A stretch of DNA of 16,224 nt from JAAYYM01 sp964483155. GTDB lineage: Bacteria > Bacillota > Clostridia > Lachnospirales > Lachnospiraceae. The notes below the pieces were generated by a model that did not search any database, was not told where the DNA came from, and saw only the letters and a program-made list of their open reading frames with translations. The stretch is from NCBI GenBank assembly GCA_964483155.1, contig CAZAAC010000046.1:1-16224 (forward strand), read 5' to 3'. The translations under genes were made by a program, and so were the position numbers. Positions 1 to 8,256 of the stretch are shown here, one piece after another; the stretch's first letter is position 1, and the number at the start of each line of letters is the position of its first letter.

Positions 1-1
1 A

Positions 2-52
2 AAAAGTAATCCCAATGTAGAAGTATGGTGTGGTCATGATTTCCCTAAATAA
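2..52 (+). CDS. C-terminal tail of an upstream gene (partial)
   Basis: The frame starting at base 2 stays open to a TAA at 50-52 and reads KSNPNVEVWCGHDFPK. The other two + frames hit stops within about 20 bases. The composition looks protein-like, and the VWCGHD ending resembles the C-terminus of some metallo-beta-lactamase-fold hydrolases. Sixteen residues are too few for a family call. The start lies outside the window. Confidence 0.4.
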   Translation, partial: KSNPNVEVWCGHDFPK

Positions 53-185
53 ATATCCCTCTGTGGTAGGATAGTTGTCACAATAACCTGAAATAATATG
101 TAATAGGTTTAACTGTCATTGGGAAGGTGGAGGGCATAACATTGATATCATTACCAATGTATAGAAAAATAGAGAAGGAGTGTCT

Positions 186-746
186 ATGAATAAACCTTTG
201 TCACAAATGTCACGTGAGGAATTATGGCAGTTGTTTCCAATCCAATTGACAGAGCATCAAGTATATTGGCAAGATTGGTACCAAATAGAAAAAGAACGTC
301 TTCTTCCCATCCTACCGAGTACAGTTAAAATGCATCACATTGGTAGTACAGCAATCAACGGGATATGGGCAAAACCAATTATTGATATTTTAGTGGAAGC
401 TACTTTGAGAGACCATGAAGCAATTAAGAGTTTGCTTTTACAAAATGATTATATTTGCATGGCGCAAACGGGAAGTTGTATTGATTTTAATAAGGGATAT
501 ACACCGGATGGGTTTGCTGATAAAGTGTTTCATTTACATCTGAGAAAAACTGGTGATAACGAGGAACTGTATTTTAGGGATTATATGAATGAACATCCCA
601 AGATTGCAAAAATATATGAAAAAATGAAACTGTCACTCTGGAAACAATTTGAGCATAATCGTGACGGATATACAGAAAGTAAGACTGCATTTATAAGTGA
701 ATATACACAGAAAGCAATTGTAGAATATGGAAACATCTATGGATAA
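186..746 (+). CDS. GrpB family protein (UPF0157, nucleotidyltransferase fold)
   Basis: A 186-residue protein, normal length for the GrpB/UPF0157 family. The signature is at residues 50-68: H-H-I-G-S-T-A then K-P-I-I-D-I, the glycine-serine loop and conserved aspartate of the nucleotidyltransferase-like fold. A later H-L-H-L-R stretch (116-120) is also typical. Family members are soluble proteins without a settled biochemical role; some are fused to dephospho-CoA kinase. An in-frame GTG at 180 is possible, but it sits on the last base of the Shine-Dalgarno AGAAGGAG (173-180). ATG 186, five bases downstream, is the better start. It is followed by a 75-base gap and has no obvious partner. Confidence 0.88.
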   Translation: MNKPLSQMSREELWQLFPIQLTEHQVYWQDWYQIEKERLLPILPSTVKMHHIGSTAINGIWAKPIIDILVEATLRDHEAIKSLLLQNDYICMAQTGSCIDFNKGYTPDGFADKVFHLHLRKTGDNEELYFRDYMNEHPKIAKIYEKMKLSLWKQFEHNRDGYTESKTAFISEYTQKAIVEYGNIYG

Positions 747-821
747 TTTTAATTTGCCTGTGAACCTGTCATAAGAATCTTAGTCACGAATTTCAAGAGA
801 CCGTATGGAAGGAGTATTATA

Positions 822-1415
822 GTGAAAATATTATCGATAAATGGCAGTCCAAGGAAAGATGGTGCAAGTTCGAAAATTTCATTAAGCCTAATAGAGAAGT
901 TTGCAAATCAGGGAAATGAAATCAAACAGTATAACTTAAATAGCCTTACGATTCATGGCTGCCAGGAATGCTTTTATTGTAGGAAAAACAAAACAGATCT
1001 ATGTGCGATTGAGGATGACCTCTCAGAAATACTTGAATTAGCAAAAACAACGGAGTTACTTATTATTTCGACGCCGGTATTTTATGCAGACGTCAGTGCA
1101 CAACTTAAGTGTTTTATCGACCGAACATGGTCATATTTTGGTAATACAGGCATATCTGCTGATCATCTTCCTAAAAACAGAAGTATGGTGTTTATACAGT
1201 CATATGGTTATAATGATGCTAATATTTATGATTCGATTTATGAAAAATATAAGCATTACTTTAATATGTTTGGATTTGATAATTGCTATCAAATCAGAGC
1301 GTATGGAGCGCAATACTTTTCGCCAGAAATAGTGAATAAACATGAAGTTAATGGAAGCATTGAGAGTATCGTGTCAAAAATTAATTACTTATTGGGAGAG
1401 GGGAATCATTTATGA
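822..1415 (+). CDS. Flavodoxin-fold NAD(P)H-dependent FMN reductase, iron-sulfur-flavoprotein-like
   Basis: A 197-residue cytosolic flavoprotein. The N-terminus M-K-I-L-S-I-N-G-S-P-R (1-11) is the beta-strand and phosphate-binding loop of NADPH-dependent FMN reductases, and T-P-V-F-Y-A-D (84-90) is the second flavin-contact loop. A compact cysteine motif, C47-x2-C50-x2-C53-x7-C61, resembles the cluster-binding motif of archaeal and clostridial iron-sulfur flavoproteins. A 4Fe-4S centre is therefore possible but not proven. The start is GTG, supported by GGAAGGAG at 807-814 with seven bases of spacing. The stop overlaps the next gene's start in an ATGA (1412-1415), so the methyltransferase is translationally coupled. 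The substrate is unknown; quinones, nitro-compounds or an electron-transfer partner are all possible. Confidence 0.88.
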   Translation: MKILSINGSPRKDGASSKISLSLIEKFANQGNEIKQYNLNSLTIHGCQECFYCRKNKTDLCAIEDDLSEILELAKTTELLIISTPVFYADVSAQLKCFIDRTWSYFGNTGISADHLPKNRSMVFIQSYGYNDANIYDSIYEKYKHYFNMFGFDNCYQIRAYGAQYFSPEIVNKHEVNGSIESIVSKINYLLGEGNHL

Positions 1416-2038
1416 GTTTGACATATAAGGTGTTATCAAACTTTTATGACTTAATCGATGTGCTTTATTTTACAAAAAAGGGGATAAATCCGCGAGAAGC
1501 ATTAATTGAAGCTATTCCGGATTTACCAGTTAATATTTTGGATATGTGTACTGGAACCGCATCAAATAGTTTGTCTATCGCAAAAAGCAGGGGACATGCA
1601 AAAATAGTTGGAATCGATATTTCTTTTGATATGTTGAAAATCGCGAAGGATAAAATTCAAGAGGGTAATTTTAACCACATTGAAGTACTGCAAGCTGATG
1701 CAAGTGACACACCTTTTGCAGATAATTCATTTGACATCGTTGTTCTTGCATTAGTATTGCATGAAATAGATGCAGACCTGGCGAAAAAGATACTCAAGGA
1801 AGCCTATCGTGTCTTAAATAAGACAGGATATCTATTGGTTTTAGAATGGGAGCAACCTAAGAAATTTATTGAAAAAATAAAGTTTGCCCCTATAAAGCTG
1901 CTCGAACCAAGGCCCTTTAAAACCTTTTTTTCATGTAATAAAAACGAATACTTTCTACTACATAACTTTCAGATAGTAGATGAAAAACATTGTGACTACA
2001 GTTGCGTATATAAAATGCAAAAAGTATTGGTGCCATAA
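1412..2038 (+). CDS. Class I SAM-dependent methyltransferase (UbiE / Methyltransf_11 type)
   Basis: A 208-residue Rossmann-fold methyltransferase. Motif I is I-L-D-M-C-T-G-T-A (42-50, the SAM-binding loop). The acidic residue that holds the ribose is in V-G-I-D-I-S (66-71, D69), motif II is L-Q-A-D-A-S-D-T-P-F (93-102), and F-D-I-V-V-L-A-L-V-L-H-E-I (107-119) is the post-motif strand. The usual GxGxG is here C-T-G-T-A. The N-terminal Y-D-x-x-x-D pattern is common in quinone- and small-molecule-methylating relatives. It overlaps the flavoprotein by four bases and has a GGGAGAGGGG site inside that gene, so the two are made together. The acceptor substrate cannot be read from the sequence. Confidence 0.88.
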   Translation: MSLTYKVLSNFYDLIDVLYFTKKGINPREALIEAIPDLPVNILDMCTGTASNSLSIAKSRGHAKIVGIDISFDMLKIAKDKIQEGNFNHIEVLQADASDTPFADNSFDIVVLALVLHEIDADLAKKILKEAYRVLNKTGYLLVLEWEQPKKFIEKIKFAPIKLLEPRPFKTFFSCNKNEYFLLHNFQIVDEKHCDYSCVYKMQKVLVP

Positions 2039-2225
2039 ATCAGTTGTAGGACTATCAAGCTATAAGGCATGAATAGACGTAGTTAAACTATGTTGCAGAA
2101 ATTTGCACCCCACTTGCTAATCATTTCTAAAATCGGGAATACTGTAAGTCCTTTCTCTGTTAAGGAGTATTAGTCTTTCAAACTAGAACTTAATCTTACA
2201 TATTATCAAAACTTATTAAAATTAC

Positions 2226-2278
2226 TTGACAAACTAACACTTGGTAGTTTAAAGTTGTACTACCAAGTGTTAGTTTGT
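2226..2278 (+). promoter_or_regulatory. TetR-1 promoter embedded in twin dyad operators
   Basis: A perfect inverted repeat has 20-bp arms at 2229-2248 and 2259-2278 and a 10-base loop. Each arm contains a 16-bp imperfect dyad of the form ACTA-N8-TAGT (2233-2248 and 2259-2274), the size of a TetR-dimer site, with 26 bp between centres. A consensus -35 TTGACA (2226-2231) overlaps the left arm. A weak -10 TTTAAA (2248-2253) follows at 16-bp spacing and falls between the sites. This is the classic geometry for autorepression by the TetR gene starting at 2299. The 190 bases upstream (2039-2225) show nothing else convincing. Confidence 0.75.
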
Positions 2279-2298
2279 TGTTTAGGTGGGGTAATGAA

Positions 2299-2955
2299 AT
2301 GAAAGAAATAAGTAAAAATTTGAATTTTAATTCAATAACGCAATCATATGGGCAGAAGACAAAGGATAATATATTTGATTTATCAATTGAGCTCTTCTCG
2401 ATGAAAGGTTTTCATGCAGTATCCATTAGAGATATTGCAAGAGAAGTTGGTATTAAGCAAAGTTCACTGTATAATCATTTCAGGAGTAAGGATGAAATAC
2501 TGAGTGAAATATATAATTTTTTTATAGTTGAAGCGACAAAGGTTTTCCCACCGTTGGAGAGCCTTGATGAAATCATTGAAAATAGTACACCCCTAGAGTT
2601 TTTAAGAAGGGGAAACCAATTGTTTCTTGAGCATATGTTAAGTGCTAGGATGGAAAAGATATGGAGAATTCTATTTATAGAACAGTGCGCTGATCAACGT
2701 GCTACGAATATTTTTCTGGAAGAATCCTTAAAAAAGTCACTAGGTTTTATGGAAATATCGTTGCATAAAATGATTGCGCAAAACAAAGTAAAAAAAGTTA
2801 ATGCAAGGGTATGCTCTTATGAATATATATACCCTCTCTTTTTTTTGTTCTATGAATACATTATTTCCAGACTTATGAATACTGATAGATGTTCGCTTGA
2901 AATGCAAATGGATGAACATATTTGTTTTTTTTACAGTTCCATTTTAGAGAAGTAA
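2299..2955 (+). CDS. TetR/AcrR family transcriptional regulator (TetR 1)
   Basis: A 218-residue one-component repressor. The N-terminal helix-turn-helix spans about residues 22-68: an N-I-F-D-L-S-I-E-L-F-S-M-K-G-F helix, I-R-D-I-A-R-E-V-G-I (43-52), and the recognition helix Q-S-S-L-Y-N-H-F (54-61). The remainder is a helical ligand-binding domain rich in aromatic and methionine residues, fitting a hydrophobic ligand. An in-frame TTG at 2275 would start inside the operator. ATG 2299 has AGGTGGGG (2284-2291) seven bases upstream and is preferred. It probably represses itself and the two downstream genes, because the hydrolase begins 25 bases after its stop. The ligand is unknown. Confidence 0.9.
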   Translation: MKEISKNLNFNSITQSYGQKTKDNIFDLSIELFSMKGFHAVSIRDIAREVGIKQSSLYNHFRSKDEILSEIYNFFIVEATKVFPPLESLDEIIENSTPLEFLRRGNQLFLEHMLSARMEKIWRILFIEQCADQRATNIFLEESLKKSLGFMEISLHKMIAQNKVKKVNARVCSYEYIYPLFFLFYEYIISRLMNTDRCSLEMQMDEHICFFYSSILEK

Positions 2956-2979
2956 AATATTGAAAAGGAAGTGACAAAA

Positions 2980-4080
2980 ATGTATTATTTGTTGTATATT
3001 CTATTTTCGCTGTTTGCAATTTTTGTGTTGATTCTATTTTCATTACTGATTGTCAGAGCATATATCCAAAAAAAGCACGTCACGAGAAGTAAAAAGGATA
3101 CCTCACCTAATGGTTATTGTTATACAGAAACAATAACATTAGGTGGGATTGATCAATCTATTTTAGTGCAAGCACGGAATAAAGATAAGCCAGTTTTACT
3201 TGTTCTCCATGGGGGCCCAGGGATGCCTTTTCCTGGAGTGAGCTGTCGTTCTGTAGAAAACATATTGCAGGTTACAACGTCTAAGCTTATAGACAATTTT
3301 ATACTGGTTTACTGGGATCAAAGAGGAACTGGTAAATCTTATAGTAATAGAATTGAAAAACATTCCTTGCATATGAATCAGTTCATTTCGGATGCAAATG
3401 ATCTGGTTGATAATCTGAGAGAAATGTTTAAGGTTGAGAAAATATATCTTGCGGGCATTTCATGGGGAAGTGTTATTGGTTTAAATTTAGTTAATCAATT
3501 TTCAAATAAGTTTTTTGCATATTTTGGACTTGCTCAAATTGTAAATTGGGCAGAGAGCGATAAGCTATTTTATTCATGGGCTGTTGAATATGCAAAAACA
3601 ATGCATAATCAGAAAGCCATAAATGAGTTAAGGAAGATTGGCTATCCACCATATAATGAAAGTGCTGAAAAATGGAATGTATTAAGAAAATGGCAGATGA
3701 GATTTAATGGATATATTTACAAGGAAAATATTGTTAATCCACCCAATCCACTGTCATCCATAAAACATCTTCTGACTTCGCCTGACTATAAAATTAGTGA
3801 TGTAGTAAATACATTTAAAGGAATGCCATTGGCATTCAGCGATAAAATGATGATTGACATTAGTAAGATAGACTTTTTTAATATTAATGAAATAGAAATT
3901 CCAGTATTCTTTTTTCATGGAAGACACGACAAAGTATGTAATGTCAATTTAATGGAACGATTTTTTGGTCAATTAAGTGCACCATCAGGTAAAAATATCA
4001 TATGGTTGGATAATTCTGCCCACTTTTTTTATAGTGATGACGCAGAGAAGGTTGAAGAAATAATAATAAAGAGCATTTGA
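2980..4080 (+). CDS. Membrane-anchored alpha/beta hydrolase, proline iminopeptidase-like
   Basis: A 366-residue protein. One N-terminal hydrophobic helix (about residues 4-26) is followed by basic residues, so it looks like an anchored hydrolase with no cleavage site. The hydrolase domain carries the oxyanion motif H-G-G-P-G (77-81), D-Q-R-G-T-G-K-S (113-120), and a nucleophile elbow G-I-S-W-G with S161. Likely triad partners are D317 in H-G-R-H-D and H348 in N-S-A-H-F-F. H-G-G-P-G is typical of proline iminopeptidases and related S33 peptidases, but the true substrate (peptide, ester or lactone) is unknown. GTG 2971 lies on the ribosome site AAGGAAGTG (2965-2973), so ATG 2980 is chosen. It lies between TetR 1 and a GNAT with gaps of 24 and 13 bases, so it is probably co-transcribed. 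Confidence 0.87.
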   Translation: MYYLLYILFSLFAIFVLILFSLLIVRAYIQKKHVTRSKKDTSPNGYCYTETITLGGIDQSILVQARNKDKPVLLVLHGGPGMPFPGVSCRSVENILQVTTSKLIDNFILVYWDQRGTGKSYSNRIEKHSLHMNQFISDANDLVDNLREMFKVEKIYLAGISWGSVIGLNLVNQFSNKFFAYFGLAQIVNWAESDKLFYSWAVEYAKTMHNQKAINELRKIGYPPYNESAEKWNVLRKWQMRFNGYIYKENIVNPPNPLSSIKHLLTSPDYKISDVVNTFKGMPLAFSDKMMIDISKIDFFNINEIEIPVFFFHGRHDKVCNVNLMERFFGQLSAPSGKNIIWLDNSAHFFYSDDAEKVEEIIIKSI

Positions 4081-4093
4081 TTTGGAGAATACT

Positions 4094-4579
4094 ATGAATT
4101 ATATTATCAGAAAAATAGATGACAATGAATTAAAGCTTTTAAATGATTTTCTTTATGAAGCAATTTTTGTTCCAGAGGGAGGTCAACACCCACCTAGAAC
4201 AATAATTAATACTTCTGAATTGCAAGTATATGTTTTTGATTTTGGGAAAAAGAAGGATGATATTTGCTTTGTCGCTGAGATAGAAGGTATTGTTGGTGGC
4301 GCTGTTTGGGTGAGAGAAATGAATGATTATGGGCATATCGCGGATGGAGTTCCATCACTTGCTATCTCCTTATACAAGCAATATAGGGGGTATGGAATAG
4401 GAAAGGAACTACTGAATAAAATGCTTATTGAACTTAAAGAACTGGGATATGAAAAAACCTCGTTAGCAGTGCAAAAAGAAAACTATGCTGTTAAAATGTA
4501 TATGAGTGCAGGGTTTGAAATTGTAGATGAAAATAAAGAAGAATATATTATGGTATGTCAATTAAAAGGAAAACCTTAA
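4094..4579 (+). CDS. GNAT family N-acetyltransferase
   Basis: A 161-residue acetyltransferase. The acetyl-CoA pyrophosphate loop is R-G-Y-G-I-G (98-103), preceded by the strand containing L-A-I-S-L-Y (89-94) and followed by helix K-E-L-L-N-K-M-L. The C-terminal N-Y-A-V-K-M-Y-M-S-A-G-F (130-141) is the usual GNAT motif B. An in-frame TTG at 4082 is unlikely because its third base starts the ribosome site GGAGA (4084-4088); ATG 4094 lies five bases after that site. It is the last gene of the TetR-1 operon. Together with the hydrolase it suggests modification or detoxification of a small molecule, possibly the one sensed by TetR 1; this is inference. Confidence 0.88.
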   Translation: MNYIIRKIDDNELKLLNDFLYEAIFVPEGGQHPPRTIINTSELQVYVFDFGKKKDDICFVAEIEGIVGGAVWVREMNDYGHIADGVPSLAISLYKQYRGYGIGKELLNKMLIELKELGYEKTSLAVQKENYAVKMYMSAGFEIVDENKEEYIMVCQLKGKP

Positions 4580-4988
4580 AATTTTTGAGTGAATGAGACA
4601 GTATGATAATTGTCTTGCCAGATAAAGAGTTGAAACAACCGTTTCACTAGGCCCCCTGTGGAAAACTAATGACTTTAATTTCCACTCCAAATTGCTTACA
4701 GGCATAAGCGAATTGGGTGTAAGTGTCCTCTTCCATAGAAGGGGATTTTTTTTGACTTTGCAATTGATTTCATCTTTTTTAAGCACTCTTTTGTTTTTCT
4801 TTTCTTAGAACGGGAAGCTTTTGGAGAAAGTATAAACTCCTTTTCTAGAATCGAAGTGATGGTAGTCGTATGATGATAAGTTTAATGGATCAACTCATGT
4901 AAATTAGAAACTAGTTGACGGACATGAGGTTTTATTAGACAATGTAGATGTATAAAGCCGCATAGTCAAATCAGAAGGGTGCTAATGA
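4580..4988 (+). other. 409-base intergenic stretch with terminator and probable promoter
   Basis: No convincing gene is present. The segment carries a strong terminator (4726-4753, listed separately), which lies about 150 bases beyond the GNAT stop. A possible promoter for the GGDEF gene follows: TTGACG (4915-4920), 17 bases, then GACAAT (4938-4943). A short element ATAAAGCCGCATAGT (4952-4966) resembles ATAAAGTCGCTTAGT (6174-6188) upstream of the next cyclic-di-GMP gene. The part between 4580 and 4725 may be decayed sequence. Confidence 0.45.
4726..4753 (+). terminator. Rho-independent terminator of the TetR-1 operon
   Basis: An eight-base-pair stem (4726-4733 with 4738-4745, one G-U pair) closes a CATA loop and is followed directly by eight T residues (4746-4753). 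The T tract is on the + strand, so it ends + strand transcripts coming from the hydrolase/GNAT operon. Confidence 0.82.
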
Positions 4989-5918
4989 ATGAGATATTTA
5001 TTTGATGAAGTTTTAGAAGGACATGTTAAGCAAAAATATCGAGAAGAATTTAATCAAGAAATTGTGTATTCAAACAACAGGAGATGCGAATTTGAGTCTT
5101 ATCAAGCATATCCAAACTATACTCCATATATCATTGCAATCATGGGACTTGCTGCAATAGCATATCTAAAACCTAGATACAGCATTATTCTATTTGGAGT
5201 CAATCATATTCTTTTTTTACTTATCAATGCTTATTTAGTACAGGATAATATGGTTGTATTAGAAAGCTCGGTAAATTCAACAATTGCAATGATATTTGCT
5301 TTTTGTTTTTCCGTATTTAATTACCGATCAAAATTGCACTTATTTGAAAATAAAAAATTAGTTGAAGAATTGAATATAGCAAATCAAAAGTTAACTGTGT
5401 ACGTTCATATGGATGTTGGAACAGGTATTAATAACAGATTGGCGCTTAGTGAGAAAATAGAGCATGAGTGGCATAGTGCCATGATTTCGAAAGAGATGAT
5501 ATCTTTAATTATGATTGATATAGATTTTTTTAAACAATATAACGATACATATGGTCATAGTAAAGGAGATATTTGTCTTAGAGAAGTAGCGCAAGGTATT
5601 AGCCAAAATTCACTGATAAAGCCAGATTATGTTGGACGTTATGGAGGAGAAGAATTTATTGTCATATTGCCAATAACTAATCATGAAATGGCACTTAAGG
5701 TTGCTGAAAACATAAGAGAGCAGATTATAATATTACAGATTCCACATCTGGGCAGAGTAGATGGTATGAACATTTTAACTATATCATTGGGGGTTGCCTC
5801 TATAATACCTAAAAATGGAGATATAAGTGTTCGCCTACTAGAGCTAGCGGACAGAGCTTTATATCAAGCAAAGGAAGGTGGAAGGAATCGAGTGGTAAGT
5901 ATGTTCAGTATAATTTGA
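4989..5918 (+). CDS. Membrane-bound GGDEF diguanylate cyclase, short N-terminus
   Basis: A 309-residue protein predicted to make cyclic-di-GMP from two GTP. A hydrophilic N-terminus (1-44) precedes three hydrophobic segments (about 45-60, 64-85, 93-112), a linker helix rich in K/E/L (about 113-138) and a GGDEF domain (about 139-305). The domain opens with M-D-V-G-T-G-I-N-N-R (141-150), has metal ligands in M-I-D-I-D-F-F (175-181), the active loop G-G-E-E-F (219-223) and a final A-L-Y-Q-A-K-E-G-G-R-N-R. All catalytic features look intact. The inhibitory site reads IKPD instead of RxxD, so product inhibition at the I-site is probably lost. Three membrane helices would place the N-terminus outside, which is odd and may reflect loss of upstream helices. 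ATG 4989 follows GAAGGGTG (4973-4980). Confidence 0.85.
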   Translation: MRYLFDEVLEGHVKQKYREEFNQEIVYSNNRRCEFESYQAYPNYTPYIIAIMGLAAIAYLKPRYSIILFGVNHILFLLINAYLVQDNMVVLESSVNSTIAMIFAFCFSVFNYRSKLHLFENKKLVEELNIANQKLTVYVHMDVGTGINNRLALSEKIEHEWHSAMISKEMISLIMIDIDFFKQYNDTYGHSKGDICLREVAQGISQNSLIKPDYVGRYGGEEFIVILPITNHEMALKVAENIREQIIILQIPHLGRVDGMNILTISLGVASIIPKNGDISVRLLELADRALYQAKEGGRNRVVSMFSII

Positions 5919-6211
5919 CAAAGTTATTCTAAGTTCAGAGAATATTAGCGACACCCTGGACTTGATGGAGCATAACCCATATAGAATTAAATCTAATTTA
6001 TGTTATATTTTGAGATATTATGAATGTGTGAAATTTAGAAAACCAGCAGTAGAAGAGGAATCAAAAATATGAAAATACTTTTTAAGGTAATGATGCACTA
6101 GACAATGTAAAAATGTGCTGAACAAATGAAATAAGTCAAAAATGTTTAGAAATGTATGGATAAAGTCACCGAGATAAAGTCGCTTAGTTTTAATTAGGGG
6201 GTGGTGTATTC
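5919..6211 (+). other. 293-base intergenic leader before the GGDEF-HD-GYP gene
   Basis: No gene, riboswitch or terminator was recognised. It contains TAGACAATGTA (6099-6109), which also occurs upstream of the preceding GGDEF gene. GATAAAGTC occurs twice, 14 bases apart (about 6159 and 6173), the second copy extending to ATAAAGTCGCTTAGT (6174-6188). The ribosome site AGGGGGTGG (6196-6204) is strong. No GEMM cyclic-di-GMP aptamer was recognised. Confidence 0.35.
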
Positions 6212-8206
6212 TTGAATGAATTTGTAAAAAGCATAATAACTAACATTTCGATATTATTTACAATTACAGTATTATATTCAATGTTTTTTAATTCAATCAA
6301 AAAATTTAACAAGATACAAGAAATTGGTCTTGGCACTTTTATTGGATTAGTAGGAATCGTATTGATTCTTATTGCAGCAAGAATTGAAACGGGAATTGTA
6401 TTTGATGCAAGGTCAATTCTTGTATGCATTAGTGGGATGTTTTTAGGAGTGATACCAACTTTAGTAGCAGTCGTTATCATGTGCATATATAGGTGGTGCT
6501 TAGGTGGTGGTGGTGCAATTGCAGGAGTTGCCGTAACAATTATTACAGCAATGGTTGGTTTGATTTGGAATTATTTTAGAAAAGATATTTTATACAAAAC
6601 GAATGCCATAAAGTGGTGGGAGTTTTATGCAATCGGAGTAATTGCACATATTGGAATGTTACTATGTATGTTTTTACTACCATTGGATAAATATGTAATG
6701 GTTTTGAAACAAATTACGATACCTGTTCTTTTGATTTATCCTGTAGGGGTACTACTTATCAGTAGAATATTATTTAATCAGATATCGTTAATACTTTCAA
6801 AAAATGACCTGGAAAGGCGCGAAGCACTTTATAAATCATTGTTTGAAAATGCTCCGGTTGGAATTTCGGTTGCAATTGGTCATCAGATATTAGAGGTTAA
6901 TGAATATTTTTTAAAAATTGTAAGCAGAACGAAAGCGGAATTCTTAAACGTTGATTGGGAAAAGATAACACATCCCGATGATGTGAAAAAAGAGATAGAA
7001 TTATTCGAAAAATTAGATAAAGGATTAATAAATAGCTATTCTATAGAAAAACGTTATATCAAGCCAGATGGATCAATTGTTTGGGTTGAGATGAATATGG
7101 CGACTATTACAAGTAATACAAAAAAAGAGAGTGAACACATATGCATCGTTCAAGAAATTACGGAGCGAAAAGAAAGAGAAGAGAGAATCAAATATGTGAC
7201 ATACCATGATCTTTTAACTGGATTGCACAATCGAAACTCGTTTGAAGAAGTATGTAAAAATCAAAGCATTATTGATGAAGTTCCGTTCTCTATCATATCC
7301 GCTGATATTGATGGATTAAAACTGATAAATGATGCATTTGGCCATGAAAGTGGAGATTTGGCTCTGAGAGAGACAGGAGAAATACTGAAAGAGTGCATTT
7401 GTGAGTATGGGGAAGTTTATAGAGCTGGCGGGGATGAGTTTTTTGCTTTACTTGCAAACGTTGATGAAAACAAGGTAAAAACAATAATTAACTGTATTGA
7501 AGATTTAATACAAGTCCGGAATAGGAGAGATTCGAAACTGATTCTAAGTATTTCTTTGGGAAGTGCAACAACCTCTAGTAAATGTGAAATTAAAACATTA
7601 TTGAAACAAACAGAAGAAAATATGTACAGAAAAAAGCTGTTGCAAAAAAATAGTTTTTATAGCGATATTGTAAACTCTATTAAAGCCACAATGTTTGAAA
7701 AGAGCAACGAGACAGAGGAACATGCAGAAAGAATTGCAGTAGAGGCACTGAAAGTGGGCAGAGAATTAGGATTAAAGGAAGAAGAACTGAACAAGTTAGA
7801 ATTAACAGCGGTTTTGCATGACATCGGAAAAATAAGTATAGATTTGAGTCTGTTAACTAAAAGTGAAAAATTGTCGAATGACGAATGGGTAACATTGAAA
7901 AAACATGCCGAGAATGGGTACCGGATTGCGCATGCGATACCGGAGTTGAGACATATTGCGGAATATATCTTGTATCATCATGAAAGATGGGATGGTAAGG
8001 GGTATCCATGTGGCATATCAGCTGAGGAAATCCCACTCATAGCTAGGATAATTTCGATAGCAGATTCATATGATGCGATGACAAATGACAGGCCATACAA
8101 AAAAGCGATGTCAAAAGAGGAAGCCTTTCATGAAATCATTTCTCATGCAGGAACACAGTTTGATCCTAAAATAGCAAAAATATTTATTCAGTGTATGAAG
8201 GATTAA
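6212..8206 (+). CDS. 5TMR-LYT / PAS / GGDEF / HD-GYP cyclic-di-GMP signalling protein
   Basis: A 664-residue inner-membrane protein. Residues about 8-190 are hydrophobic helices with the 5TMR-LYT hallmarks F-D-A-R-S-I-L (64-70) and Y-R-W-C-L-G-G-G-G-A (93-102). A PAS domain (about 203-320) ends in Q-E-I-T-E-R-K. The GGDEF domain (about 326-475) has metal ligands D365/D367 and an intact A-G-G-D-E-F (405-410), but no RxxD inhibitory site. The HD-GYP phosphodiesterase (about 485-664) has H504, H536-D537, H565, H589-H590, G-K-G-Y-P (595-599) and D618. Synthesis and hydrolysis of cyclic-di-GMP are both plausible. The start is TTG at 6212, supported by AGGGGGTGG seven bases upstream; no in-frame ATG follows until residue 24, inside the first helix. 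Confidence 0.92.
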   Translation: MNEFVKSIITNISILFTITVLYSMFFNSIKKFNKIQEIGLGTFIGLVGIVLILIAARIETGIVFDARSILVCISGMFLGVIPTLVAVVIMCIYRWCLGGGGAIAGVAVTIITAMVGLIWNYFRKDILYKTNAIKWWEFYAIGVIAHIGMLLCMFLLPLDKYVMVLKQITIPVLLIYPVGVLLISRILFNQISLILSKNDLERREALYKSLFENAPVGISVAIGHQILEVNEYFLKIVSRTKAEFLNVDWEKITHPDDVKKEIELFEKLDKGLINSYSIEKRYIKPDGSIVWVEMNMATITSNTKKESEHICIVQEITERKEREERIKYVTYHDLLTGLHNRNSFEEVCKNQSIIDEVPFSIISADIDGLKLINDAFGHESGDLALRETGEILKECICEYGEVYRAGGDEFFALLANVDENKVKTIINCIEDLIQVRNRRDSKLILSISLGSATTSSKCEIKTLLKQTEENMYRKKLLQKNSFYSDIVNSIKATMFEKSNETEEHAERIAVEALKVGRELGLKEEELNKLELTAVLHDIGKISIDLSLLTKSEKLSNDEWVTLKKHAENGYRIAHAIPELRHIAEYILYHHERWDGKGYPCGISAEEIPLIARIISIADSYDAMTNDRPYKKAMSKEEAFHEIISHAGTQFDPKIAKIFIQCMKD

Positions 8207-8256
8207 ACGGGCGGAAGAGACTTACACAGTTGACCAGGCATATAATAGGCTTCATT

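Noticed and set aside
2090..2173. 27-codon open frame (MLQKFAPHLLIISKIGN...) between the methyltransferase and TetR 1
   Set aside because: No ribosome site, very short and no recognised family. It may be a relic, but nothing supports translation.
4580..4725. Possible decayed gene between the GNAT and its terminator, with open fragments on both strands including a 74-codon - strand frame
   Set aside because: Frames are broken or lack ribosome sites, no motif is recognised, and the - strand frame runs through the terminator.
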